Source of the DNA: Nitrospira defluvii
GTDB taxonomy: Bacteria; Nitrospirota; Nitrospiria; Nitrospirales; Nitrospiraceae
Assembly: GCA_000196815.1 (NCBI GenBank)
Contig: FP929003.1
Span: 1,321,001-1,385,000 of the forward strand
Length of the DNA: 64,000 bases
Reading direction: 5' to 3'
Position numbers and translations under genes: made by a program. Positions 20,405 to 28,162 of this stretch are shown in pieces. The notes beneath the pieces were generated by a model that saw only the letters and a list, made by a program, of their open reading frames with translations, was not told the origin of the DNA and made no database searches. Position 1 is the stretch's first letter, and each line of letters begins with the position of its first letter.

Positions 20405-21700
20405 ATGGGACAGCGTCCTAGGTCCACCGTCGCACAATGGAACTCTTCTGGTCTGGGAGGTATTTCTCGAAAGGGGATGACGCCGGCGCCAGGTTCGGCC
20501 CTCATGCATGCGGAGGGACGATTACTTGCACTCTGTGCGCGAACGACGGTGAATGAGTTTATTCGAGTCGAAGTAGCAGATCTGGCCTGTGATGGAATTG
20601 ACTGGGAGCTGGTGTGGAAGCTGTCCAGAACCCATGGTGTGGCGCCGCTGGTGTATCGCAATCTGGTCACGATTTGTCCGGCTGCCCTACCTTCTTCCAT
20701 TCACGAATCTTTTCGTCGACATAATCAAGCGAACGCTCTTTTGAATAGCTTGTTGGCTAAAGAACTCGTGACCTTACTGGAGGCGTTGGCGGCAAAGGGG
20801 GTAACGGCGATTCCCTTTAAAGGCGTCACTCTTGCACAGACGGCGTATGGCGATCTAGGTTTACGGGAATGTGCGGATATTGATTTGATTGTTGAGCAAG
20901 GAGCGATTCCTCAAGCTCGGAAAGTCTTATGGTCTCAGGGGTATCAACTGACCAGCCAGGACATGGGGGGCGGGGACGAGTCAGGGGAGCCGTACCACTT
21001 TTTCCAGAGGCGAAACGGCATTGTTGCGGTCGATCTTCAGTGGATGATGGCTCGCCGGCATTTCGGATTCCGCCTTGATCGGAGCGTGTTTTGGGGAAGA
21101 CTGAAACCTGTTCACTTACCAACAAAATCGGTGATGGGCCTCTGCCCTGAGGATCTGTTGATTCTTCTTTGTGTGCATGGGTCAAAACATGCCTGGGAGC
21201 AGTTGAAGTGGGTCTGCGATGTGGCGGAGCTCGTGCGTCGGCGGCCGGCGTTAGATTGGAGTCGTGTGCTGTTTCAGGCGAGCGAGTGGAGATGTCGACG
21301 GTTCGTCCTGCTCGGCCTGGCGATGGCTCACAGCCTGTTCGATACCGCCGTCCCACGGACGATACTTCAGGAGATAGAAGCAGATGCAGACATCCCCATC
21401 CTCGTTCGAAAGATGCCTAAGCAACTGCTGAAGAATCCTCGTCATGGGATTGATGAAGATTCTGCAGACGCTCTATACATGACTCTCAAAGATTCCTGGT
21501 TTGAGCGGTGGAGACTGGGGGTCGCGTTTTGTCGTTCGGAAGCAGAGGTGCTCACCCGTTCGTTGCCCTGGTTCCGGTTTCAACGACGACTTCGTATGCT
21601 GGCCATTTGTTTGAAACCGTTTCATCGGATTGTCGCTAAATGCCTTTTTTCTGTCCGGATGCGTGAAGCAGTCGTGCGATGGTTGCAGAGCTCCGGCTGA
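20405..21700 (+). CDS. Nucleotidyltransferase-family protein of a RiPP cluster
   Basis: A 431-residue protein of the NTP_transf_5 type: KGVTAIPFKGVTLAQTAYGD, then RECADIDLIVEQ with the metal-binding DID acids, and a DLQWMMARRHFG region. Such genes sit with kinases in lasso clusters (the N gene of the paeninodin type), where they are thought to act after phosphorylation. The first ATG (20405) lies one base after the kinase stop. Internal ATGs at 20477 and 20504 would remove a poorly conserved N-terminus. Confidence 0.7.
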   Translation: MGQRPRSTVAQWNSSGLGGISRKGMTPAPGSALMHAEGRLLALCARTTVNEFIRVEVADLACDGIDWELVWKLSRTHGVAPLVYRNLVTICPAALPSSIHESFRRHNQANALLNSLLAKELVTLLEALAAKGVTAIPFKGVTLAQTAYGDLGLRECADIDLIVEQGAIPQARKVLWSQGYQLTSQDMGGGDESGEPYHFFQRRNGIVAVDLQWMMARRHFGFRLDRSVFWGRLKPVHLPTKSVMGLCPEDLLILLCVHGSKHAWEQLKWVCDVAELVRRRPALDWSRVLFQASEWRCRRFVLLGLAMAHSLFDTAVPRTILQEIEADADIPILVRKMPKQLLKNPRHGIDEDSADALYMTLKDSWFERWRLGVAFCRSEAEVLTRSLPWFRFQRRLRMLAICLKPFHRIVAKCLFSVRMREAVVRWLQSSG

Positions 21701-21767
21701 TCGTAGGCTTCCCGTCATGAAACGTTTCTCCTTCGTCAATAGATAAATGTCCTGCCTCCCTAAGTGG

Positions 21768-21797
21768 TTGCCCCCGAAAAAAAACGCATGCTAGGAT
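21768..21797 (+). promoter_or_regulatory. Candidate promoter for the thioredoxin-like gene
   Basis: TTGCCC (21768-21773), an 18-bp spacer containing an A tract and TAGGAT (21792-21797). It lies about 95 bp before the start at 21892. Confidence 0.35.
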
Positions 21798-21801
21798 GCC
21801 T

Positions 21802-21820
21802 GCATCACCAGCAGTGATGC
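21802..21820 (+). promoter_or_regulatory. Short hairpin in the leader of the thioredoxin-like gene
   Basis: A 7-bp inverted repeat (GCATCAC / GTGATGC, loop CAGCA) just after the proposed -10 box. It could be an operator or a 5' mRNA stem. No family match is recognised. Confidence 0.35.
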
Positions 21821-21891
21821 TTGGCTGCTGCAAACCAGCTAGAGGAAGTATTGGCTTCCATCGTTGGCTTGGTTTCAGGAAGGAGGCTCTG

Positions 21892-22437
21892 ATGAAGCGA
21901 GTTCTCATAGCGGTTGCGATTGTATTGGTGCATCTGTGGGCTGTTCACCATGTAGTCGCCGCCGGATTTTTTAAAGTCGGAGAGCCGGCGCCGGCCTTCT
22001 CGTTGACGTCCGTAACAGGCGATGCGGTTTCGCTTGAGCAGTTAAAGGGGAAGGTGGTTGTCCTCGGGCTGTTTCATATTTGTGACCCCTGCATGACCCA
22101 AGGGACCAATCTGCAAAAGGTCCACGAGGCGATGGCCGGGAAAAATGTGGCCGTCGTCGGAGTCAATTCGTCGGGGGATTCCAAACGGGGCGTAGGCGAA
22201 TTCTTGAGTGCCTTTCCCGTGAAGGTCACCTACCCCTATTTGCTCGATCCGAATAAGACCACCGACAAACTGTATGGAGGTGGGAAATTCATTCCCAATG
22301 TGTATGTCATCGATCAGCGTGGTGTGATCAGGTGGCAGCGGGTGGGCAATATGGAATTGGCAGGTGCCGAGGTCATCATCCAGGAAGTGGAAAAGCTGTT
22401 GACAGCTGCGACTCCAGCCGGCGCAGGAGCCATGTAG
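21892..22437 (+). CDS. Secreted TlpA/ResA-like thiol-disulfide oxidoreductase
   Basis: 181 residues: signal peptide or anchor (residues 1-24), then an AhpC/TSA-thioredoxin fold (VGEPAPAFSLTSVTGDAVSLEQLKGKVVVL) with the redox pair Cys64-Asp-Pro-Cys67 and the cis-proline region FIPNVYVIDQRG. It probably reduces or exchanges disulfides in the periplasm. AAGGAGG precedes ATG 21892; the longer frame from 21796 lacks a ribosome-binding site. It begins a same-strand run of five small genes. Confidence 0.85.
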   Translation: MKRVLIAVAIVLVHLWAVHHVVAAGFFKVGEPAPAFSLTSVTGDAVSLEQLKGKVVVLGLFHICDPCMTQGTNLQKVHEAMAGKNVAVVGVNSSGDSKRGVGEFLSAFPVKVTYPYLLDPNKTTDKLYGGGKFIPNVYVIDQRGVIRWQRVGNMELAGAEVIIQEVEKLLTAATPAGAGAM

Positions 22438-22456
22438 CAGGAAAAGAGGATCATTC

Positions 22457-22696
22457 ATGGACGAATGGGATGAGGGAAAGCAGAAGTTTCTGGAAGTCGT
22501 GCAGGGTATTGATCAGACCGTTCAGGTGGTGATTCCGACGAAGCCAACAAACAGCATGTTCCTTATTTCCCTCACGAAGGGGCCGAATCGGAAGTTCATT
22601 ACCCTCTCGGAAGACGATATCATCGATCTTCCCAGCGACGCTGGCATCTGCGCGAAGGTCACAAAGGCCCTCCAGGATGCGGTGGCAGCGTTGTAA
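22457..22696 (+). CDS. Small acidic protein, unknown function
   Basis: A 79-residue cytoplasmic ORF, 20 bp after the thioredoxin-like gene, with GAGG upstream of its ATG. It has a mixed alpha/beta pattern (IDQTVQVVIPTKPTNSMFLISLTKG, ITLSEDDIIDLP). I do not recognise a family. Tight spacing to genes on both sides supports it as real. Confidence 0.6.
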   Translation: MDEWDEGKQKFLEVVQGIDQTVQVVIPTKPTNSMFLISLTKGPNRKFITLSEDDIIDLPSDAGICAKVTKALQDAVAAL

Positions 22697-22720
22697 TCTC
22701 ATCCACGTGAGGCAATATCT

Positions 22721-23317
22721 GTGAAGCAACTCCTTCCCGGCATTTGGCAATGGTCCTGGTTTTCAGAAGACAAGCAGCTCGATTTTAACGGGCTATTTCT
22801 CAATGTGGGAGAGCATAAGATTCTGGTTGATCCGCCGCCGATGACAGCCGAGGCTCACACATTTATTCGACGCCAGGGCGCCCTGGATTACATCATTGTC
22901 ACTAACCGTGACCATGTCCGTGAGGCGGCCTCGTACCAGGCCGACTTTCGTTGCCAGCTACAGGTGCCCGAGGCCGATGTCGCGCAGATGAATCTGGCGC
23001 CGTCCAAGACATTCAAGGATGGCGAGTTGTTGCCCGGCGGTATTTGGGTCATTCATTTGAATGATCAAAAATCTGCGGGTGAGTCGGCGTTGTATATTCA
23101 GCAGGGGAAGGGCGTGTTGATCGTTGGCGATGCGTTAATAGGCAAACCGGCGGGAAGCTTGAGCCTCCTGGATCCGGAAAAATATGGCGATATCACGAAG
23201 GCCAGAGACGGGCTCCGGCGATTGTTGAAATATAACTTCGACTCGATTCTTGTGGGCGATGGCGTTAGCATCGTATTCGGAGCTAAACAGGCTGTTGAGC
23301 AGGCGCTTCAGACGTAG
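22721..23317 (+). CDS. Metallo-beta-lactamase-fold protein lacking metal ligands
   Basis: A 198-residue protein with the MBL-fold order of strands: LNVGEHKILVDPPP, YIIVTNRDHVREA and GVLIVGDALIGKP. In active members the second segment is HxHxDH; here it is TNRDHVREA, so most zinc ligands are missing and hydrolase activity is doubtful. It starts with GTG at 22721 after GAGG. It lies between the small acidic ORF and the TPR gene. Confidence 0.7.
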   Translation: MKQLLPGIWQWSWFSEDKQLDFNGLFLNVGEHKILVDPPPMTAEAHTFIRRQGALDYIIVTNRDHVREAASYQADFRCQLQVPEADVAQMNLAPSKTFKDGELLPGGIWVIHLNDQKSAGESALYIQQGKGVLIVGDALIGKPAGSLSLLDPEKYGDITKARDGLRRLLKYNFDSILVGDGVSIVFGAKQAVEQALQT

Positions 23318-23323
23318 GGAACA

Positions 23324-24148
23324 ATGGCCCTTCGAAACGGACTCTCAGAGGAACTCAACCGTCAGGGCAACGAGCATTTTGCGCGCGGGCACTATACAGA
23401 TGCCTACGCCTGTTATGCAAAGGCCCTGGAATGTGATCGCTTGACCGGTGATCATCGCGCTTTGAGCGCGACCTTGGGTAATCTCGGTAATATTTGCGCG
23501 GTTAGTGGTCGCCGTGAGTCGGCTCAGAGCTATTACCAGGAAGTGCTGGAGCTGCAGAAGGTTTTGGGGGACGAGAAGGGCATTGGGACGACCCTGGCCA
23601 ATCTCGGGAATCTCCGCGCCGACGCCGGGGAGTGGGATCGTGCGAGAGCCTATTACCTTGAGGCGCTCGATATCATGACGCGGGTACATGACGAACTGGG
23701 AAAAGCGGTGCTCTTTTCCGACCTCGGCCTCGTGGCGCGTGAAACAGGCCAGTTCGAAGAGGCGCTACGGTACTATGAGCAGTCTCTGGTGCTCATGCGA
23801 CGTCTCAACAATCAAGGAGGCGTTGCTGATGCCTGGCGGATGATGGGACGGACCTTTGCAATCCAAAAGCGCTATGATGATGCCATCGCTTGTTGCCATA
23901 CCAGTCAATCAATCGCGGAGCGCAGCCGAGATGAACTCCGCACAGGCGGAGCGCGTTACGTCTTGGCGCAATGTTATGAGGACCTAGGCCAATTGCAGAT
24001 GGCCGTGCAGTTGCTGGAGCAGGTGGTGCGTATGGACCGGAAGTACGATCTCCCTAAATTAGCCGAGAATGTGACTCGCCTCGAACGGCTTCGCGCTCGT
24101 TTAGACGCCGAAGACCCGACCCCCCAGCCTCGGGAGTCACGCGCATGA
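23324..24148 (+). CDS. Tetratricopeptide-repeat protein
   Basis: A 274-residue soluble protein made of about six TPR units (for example NEHFARGHYTDAYACYAKALE, LGNICAVSGRRESAQSYYQEVLE and ALRYYEQSLVLMRR). TPRs form helical scaffolds for protein-protein contacts, and the partner is unknown. There is no signal peptide. It starts six bases after the MBL-like gene and overlaps the next ORF by ATGA, so the three are probably co-translated. Confidence 0.85.
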   Translation: MALRNGLSEELNRQGNEHFARGHYTDAYACYAKALECDRLTGDHRALSATLGNLGNICAVSGRRESAQSYYQEVLELQKVLGDEKGIGTTLANLGNLRADAGEWDRARAYYLEALDIMTRVHDELGKAVLFSDLGLVARETGQFEEALRYYEQSLVLMRRLNNQGGVADAWRMMGRTFAIQKRYDDAIACCHTSQSIAERSRDELRTGGARYVLAQCYEDLGQLQMAVQLLEQVVRMDRKYDLPKLAENVTRLERLRARLDAEDPTPQPRESRA

Positions 24149-24582
24149 ATACCCTCGCGCTTCCATCATGGGAACAGGCTCGAGCACGGCTGGTGAGCAC
24201 GGTGCCGCAATTTTATGAGCTGGAGCCAGGTGGAGCCCTGACGCTCGATCTGGGGGATGATGGATGGCTGTTGGAGGTGCGGTCGGATGGACAACTCCTC
24301 TGTCAGCACGGAATCGCCATGGACGATGTGAAGAGCCTGATGTGCGATGGGACAACCGAAGACCTGGGTACCGATGAAGTGGCGAAACAGGCCAAATATT
24401 TTCTGGGTCCTGCGGTGTCCAAGAAACGTCCTGCTCTCCTGAAGGCGGGCTTCGTCGAACAGACCGATATGAACGACGAATATGTCGCCATCACGTTCCG
24501 CAAGGCAGTCGACTTTGATCGGTTTGATGATGTCCTGGCTGTCGTGCGCTGGTGTCAGAATCTATTCACGATTCAGCCATAG
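24145..24582 (+). CDS. Conserved-looking cytoplasmic protein, unknown function
   Basis: A 145-residue ORF whose ATG overlaps the TPR stop. It has no signal or membrane segment. It contains repeated short beta segments (ALTLDLGDDGWLLEVRSDGQLLCQHG) and ends VRWCQNLFTIQP. I do not recognise the family. Translational coupling to the TPR protein suggests a joint role. Confidence 0.6.
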   Translation: MNTLALPSWEQARARLVSTVPQFYELEPGGALTLDLGDDGWLLEVRSDGQLLCQHGIAMDDVKSLMCDGTTEDLGTDEVAKQAKYFLGPAVSKKRPALLKAGFVEQTDMNDEYVAITFRKAVDFDRFDDVLAVVRWCQNLFTIQP

Positions 24583-24605
24583 CACGAGACAATTCAGCCG
24601 GGTTA

Positions 24606-25073
24606 CCTCGTGACACGCCTCCCATCAACAGCATTGAAACCTTTCGTCGTGTCCTGGCTGCCACCGATTGCCGCGTGCGACTGTCACCGCCTGAGCTGAA
24701 GCTGTTTACCGCCATGAGGTCGGGGAACTGGTCGATCCGAAGCTGGCTCAGGCCTTCAATTGAGCCAAGCTCTGTTTCGGCGATTATATTCAGCATTATC
24801 CCCTGCGGACGACTGATCATTCAGGACTCATTTCTTCACGACCAAGAAGTCCTCTATCTCGAAGAAGCCAGGCTATTCGCCGTGAGCATGCTGCTGGTTA
24901 CACCTGCTCGAAATACCTATTCATTCAGTGAAACAGCCGAGTGGCTTCGAACTGCGGAGTTTGTAAAGATCAGACCGGTTAGGATGAAGAGGGGAACTGA
25001 AGATTGGGATGGGGGGCTGCTGGAGGCCTTTCGTTCGGCCGGAGGGAAAGCGCGCAACGGCCTCCGAGGATGA
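24606..25073 (+). pseudogene. Remnant of an O-methyltransferase
   Basis: No start codon with a ribosome-binding site is present. The frame to the stop at 25071-25073 reads like the ends of a SAM-dependent O-methyltransferase: an N-terminal scrap (ETFRRVLAATDCRVRLSPPELKLFTAM), then a C-terminal piece (CGRLIIQDSFLHD, LFAVSMLLVTPARNTYSFSETAEWLRTAEFVKIRPV, GGLLEAFR). The central SAM-binding part (GGGxG region) is missing. I infer an internal deletion. It overlaps the 3' end of the leftward membrane-protein gene. Confidence 0.6.
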
Positions 25074-25395
25074 TAAGGAGGAAGTTGATGAGGCTGCTTC
25101 CAAGTGTGAGTGCCAAGAAGAGCGGGCGAGGGGACGCCTTACTTGCTTCCTGGACGATGGTTGCGAGATCGAGCGCCAAGGCAATAGTACCGTACATGAC
25201 GGCTGCCATTACGACCCAGTGCTGACGGATCACGAGAAGCCCGCCGACCAACAGTGCCGGGAAACCGAAAAGAAATCCTAATAATACTCCCTCTCGGATT
25301 GTTGAAAGCGAAGCGGTTGATCCCGTCCTATAGAGGATACCTTCCAGCGCGATCAGAGCGACGAGAAGGGCGATGACCGGACGAAAGGCTTTCAT
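24979..25395 (-). CDS. Small integral membrane protein, unknown function
   Basis: A 138-residue protein with four predicted membrane segments (AFRPVIALLVALIALEGILY, GVLLGFLFGFPALLVGGLLV, WVVMAAVMYGTIALALDLA and LFLALTLGSSLINFLLIILGG). ATG 25395 places the first helix at the N-terminus; the frame extends 24 codons upstream without a ribosome-binding site. No family is recognised. Its 3' end overlaps the methyltransferase remnant. Confidence 0.55.
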   Translation of the reverse strand: MKAFRPVIALLVALIALEGILYRTGSTASLSTIREGVLLGFLFGFPALLVGGLLVIRQHWVVMAAVMYGTIALALDLATIVQEASKASPRPLFLALTLGSSLINFLLIILGGRCALSLRPNERPPAAPHPNLQFPSSS

Positions 25396-25625
25396 AGCGG
25401 CACTATAACTGTCGCGTTCGCCGACCGCAAGTTGTGCTGGCCCGTCTCCTATTCCAATGCAGACCATCTTGGCTGGTCTCGTAGGAATCTTCTTGTCTTT
25501 GCAAGTCCAAGCTCACCTCACGATGCGATTGTGTGCCCAACCTTTGAGGGGCCAGCCAGAACTGCTGTGTGATTTACCGCGTGTGAGTATTCGAGTGAAA
25601 ATCCGCCTCTGACAGGGAGGTACAC

Positions 25626-26582
25626 GTGGCCCTATATGTAATTTCAGCGAGCATTGCTGGGTGGTTTCTTGGGACGCGATCAAGCAGAAGGTCGAGAGGG
25701 TTCGGTCGTCTACCAACGGAGCGACGATTGGCGTTAGCCTTGTGGGCAACGAGTGTGCTTGTGCTCATTTCCAGTCTTGCTTCAGCCGCCCCCTCCCATA
25801 TATCTCCCGGAAGAGTAGCTACTCCTGGATTTGACGGGAAGGTCATGGCCCAAGCGCCTGCCGATCATTCAGACGTGTTGGCGGCAGGGTTTGGTTTTCA
25901 GGCGGCCGGGTTCTCAATGATTACGGTCCGGACGTACGAAGCGCCGTCAGGCGCCATCCTGTCGGAGGATTCGTTCGATGTGAACGTGAAGGAAGAGGGC
26001 GCCGCCGAACATGATGGTAATAGAGGGCGCATTTTTGCCGGTGGCATTGGAACTGACCCCAAAGGGAAGTCAGCCTTCATGTTGAGAGTGTATGACGCAG
26101 AAACGGGAAGGTTTCTCTGGGAAGGGCAGTTGAATTTGCTCAAAGTGGGGGAAGGTGGCCCGACGAGAGCCAGTGCGACGATCATACCGAGCGGTACATC
26201 GGTACAAAAGGTATCGGTCTCCAGCACCACTCCGCTTCAGATCCTCTTCTCGGTTCGCGCCGTAAATCCTTTCACGGGTGGGCTTGTTTGGCAGGATCAG
26301 TTCGCTCCAGGGATTCGGAAGCGCGCCCGGATCGAAGGGGTGTTATTCGACGGGCTGCTCGTTAGGCCGGTCGGTGACCCCATCGGACATATTTTTGATT
26401 TGGTTGTACGGACCTACGATCGCACATCCGGAACGCTCTTATGGGAGGATTCGTTCGAGCAACTGGATCGCATTGAGGAGCCTTCGACCGAGCCTGAGCT
26501 TCGTGCCTATCCTCAGGCCATTCCATCTTGGAATCCTAGCGCTTCGCTGGAGCGTCAGGCTTATCAGACGAAGCTGCGATAG
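25626..26582 (+). CDS. Secreted protein with four beta-propeller-like repeats
   Basis: 318 residues starting at a GTG after GGGAGG. A membrane segment (about residues 35-54) probably anchors or exports it. Four related units follow the pattern R-x-Y-x3-tG-x-LWEDsF: VRTYEAPSGAILSEDSF, LRVYDAETGRFLWEGQL, VRAVNPFTGGLVWQDQF and VRTYDRTSGTLLWEDSF. The pattern recalls PQQ-like propeller blades, but four would not close a propeller. Function unknown. It converges with the next gene, with a 3-bp gap. Confidence 0.6.
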   Translation: MALYVISASIAGWFLGTRSSRRSRGFGRLPTERRLALALWATSVLVLISSLASAAPSHISPGRVATPGFDGKVMAQAPADHSDVLAAGFGFQAAGFSMITVRTYEAPSGAILSEDSFDVNVKEEGAAEHDGNRGRIFAGGIGTDPKGKSAFMLRVYDAETGRFLWEGQLNLLKVGEGGPTRASATIIPSGTSVQKVSVSSTTPLQILFSVRAVNPFTGGLVWQDQFAPGIRKRARIEGVLFDGLLVRPVGDPIGHIFDLVVRTYDRTSGTLLWEDSFEQLDRIEEPSTEPELRAYPQAIPSWNPSASLERQAYQTKLR

Positions 26583-26585
26583 CCC

Positions 26586-28028
26586 TTAGGATTTTGGCGG
26601 AACCACTGTGGAGCCCAGGCTGTCCGCCCATTGCTGCTGGAAGTGATCGTAGGACAGCAGCAGCCTATCCTGCATGGCGGCGGCAATTGTCTGTCGGGCC
26701 CTCAGGTGGAGCAGCACCTCGTGAACCTTGTGCATACCGAACCGTTCGATGAGATAGTGGGTGGCGGCATTGGCCTCTCTATAAGCGAGAGCGACCTTCT
26801 CCGCAGGCAGACTTTCCCAACTACCCTCAAGCGCCGTCAAAGGAACCAGGCTGTGTTCACCAGACGTGACGCCGGTCACTTCTTCCCAGGGATCGCCGGT
26901 CAGCTGCATGGCCAAGCCTTCATTCAGCCAGGTTGGAATCATTCCGCCGGTTGCCCCCAATTCCTCATGAATCAGGGCATGTACAAATTCGTGACGAAGC
27001 ACTCTAGTGAGCCAAGCTCGATCCGTTGCAGCGCCTTGGGTTGGGATTTGAATGCGCCCCAGGACGGGATCGAACAGGCCATCCGCCCAACCGGGGCTCC
27101 CCGTGGCGCCTTGAAACTGATTTTTTGTGTGCAAGACGACGATGATCGGCTTTGACGGGAAAAAATTGAATTTCTGACCGATTTCCCGATAGGCTTCTTC
27201 GAGAATATCCAGCACAGTCGTCCAGGTGTCCGGGTCGTCACCTCCGTCGTACTTGACGGTGAAGTGGATGCTGCTGTGCGTCGAGAATTTATCTTCAACT
27301 TTCTCGGCGCGATGCACTTTCGTCGTGACTGCCTTCAGGTAAGACTGAAGACCGGGGTCTTTCTTAATTCGCTCCTTGGCCTGGGCGAGGTGTTTGCCGG
27401 CCTCCGGGAGGTGATCCTTCTCCTGTAGCAAGTCTGCCAAGGCAACATGGGGGAACGGTTCATCGGGAGACAGGGCCACAACTCTCCGGAGGAAATCTTC
27501 CGTGAGTGCGGGGTCCCGCAGCCCCCAGTAGGCATGGGCAAGATTAAGGTGGGCAATCGAATTTTGAGGATCCAGCGCGACGGCTTTCTTAAACGCCTTC
27601 ACGGAAACTTCGGTCCCCCCGCTTCTTTCTTGGAGGATTCCGAGATTATTCCACAGGATGGCAATATGCCGCTTGGTGGCCGATTCCGACAGGATCGATG
27701 ACGGCAGTTCCTCCAGTTTCGTCTCTGCTAAGGCAATATTGTGTTTCTCGAGTTCTTCGTGAATGGCTCCGAGCAGTTCGGAATGTCTCGGAACTGGAAT
27801 GCTCACGGGATCGATGGTCCTCGACCGTTTGATCTCCGGGGCGGTACGTTCCTGTGATGGGGCCACAGGAGCGTTCGACGCAGGGGTGGTCTCCTCGACG
27901 ATGACCTGCGGGGGTGGCGCCGGTGTATCGTGGAAATAGTGAGGCTTTAGCCAGGTTTGATAGAAAATAAAGATACCGATCAACACGGCGAGAGGTCCGA
28001 GAATATGTTTGATATTGCGTCGATACAT
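26586..28028 (-). CDS. Membrane-anchored gluzincin protease with TPR-like region
   Basis: A 480-residue protein: N-terminal membrane anchor (residues 8-24), a proline-rich linker, TPR-like helices (about 85-235) and a peptidase-MA-type zinc domain with HEFVH at 346-350 and the downstream glutamate in WLNEGLA (367-373). It probably acts in the periplasm. ATG 28028 follows GGAAGGA and gives MYRRNIKHILG; the frame extends 11 codons further without a ribosome-binding site. It is divergent from recG. Confidence 0.75.
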   Translation of the reverse strand: MYRRNIKHILGPLAVLIGIFIFYQTWLKPHYFHDTPAPPPQVIVEETTPASNAPVAPSQERTAPEIKRSRTIDPVSIPVPRHSELLGAIHEELEKHNIALAETKLEELPSSILSESATKRHIAILWNNLGILQERSGGTEVSVKAFKKAVALDPQNSIAHLNLAHAYWGLRDPALTEDFLRRVVALSPDEPFPHVALADLLQEKDHLPEAGKHLAQAKERIKKDPGLQSYLKAVTTKVHRAEKVEDKFSTHSSIHFTVKYDGGDDPDTWTTVLDILEEAYREIGQKFNFFPSKPIIVVLHTKNQFQGATGSPGWADGLFDPVLGRIQIPTQGAATDRAWLTRVLRHEFVHALIHEELGATGGMIPTWLNEGLAMQLTGDPWEEVTGVTSGEHSLVPLTALEGSWESLPAEKVALAYREANAATHYLIERFGMHKVHEVLLHLRARQTIAAAMQDRLLLSYDHFQQQWADSLGSTVVPPKS

Positions 28029-28162
28029 AGGTGTCCTTCCGTGAATCCTACGCGAATTCACTGTACCACCGAGCCGAGAGCGGACAAAGAGAAGTTGAAA
28101 AAACAGCCCGGGTCTGTCCGCTGACTATCATTCGGCAAGAGTCCCCTCGTTGAGCCGCCAAG

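Noticed and set aside
24552..25073. The same frame as a complete 173-residue gene starting at 24552
   Set aside because: That ATG lies inside the preceding gene, has no ribosome-binding site, and the product lacks the SAM-binding core; a remnant is more likely.
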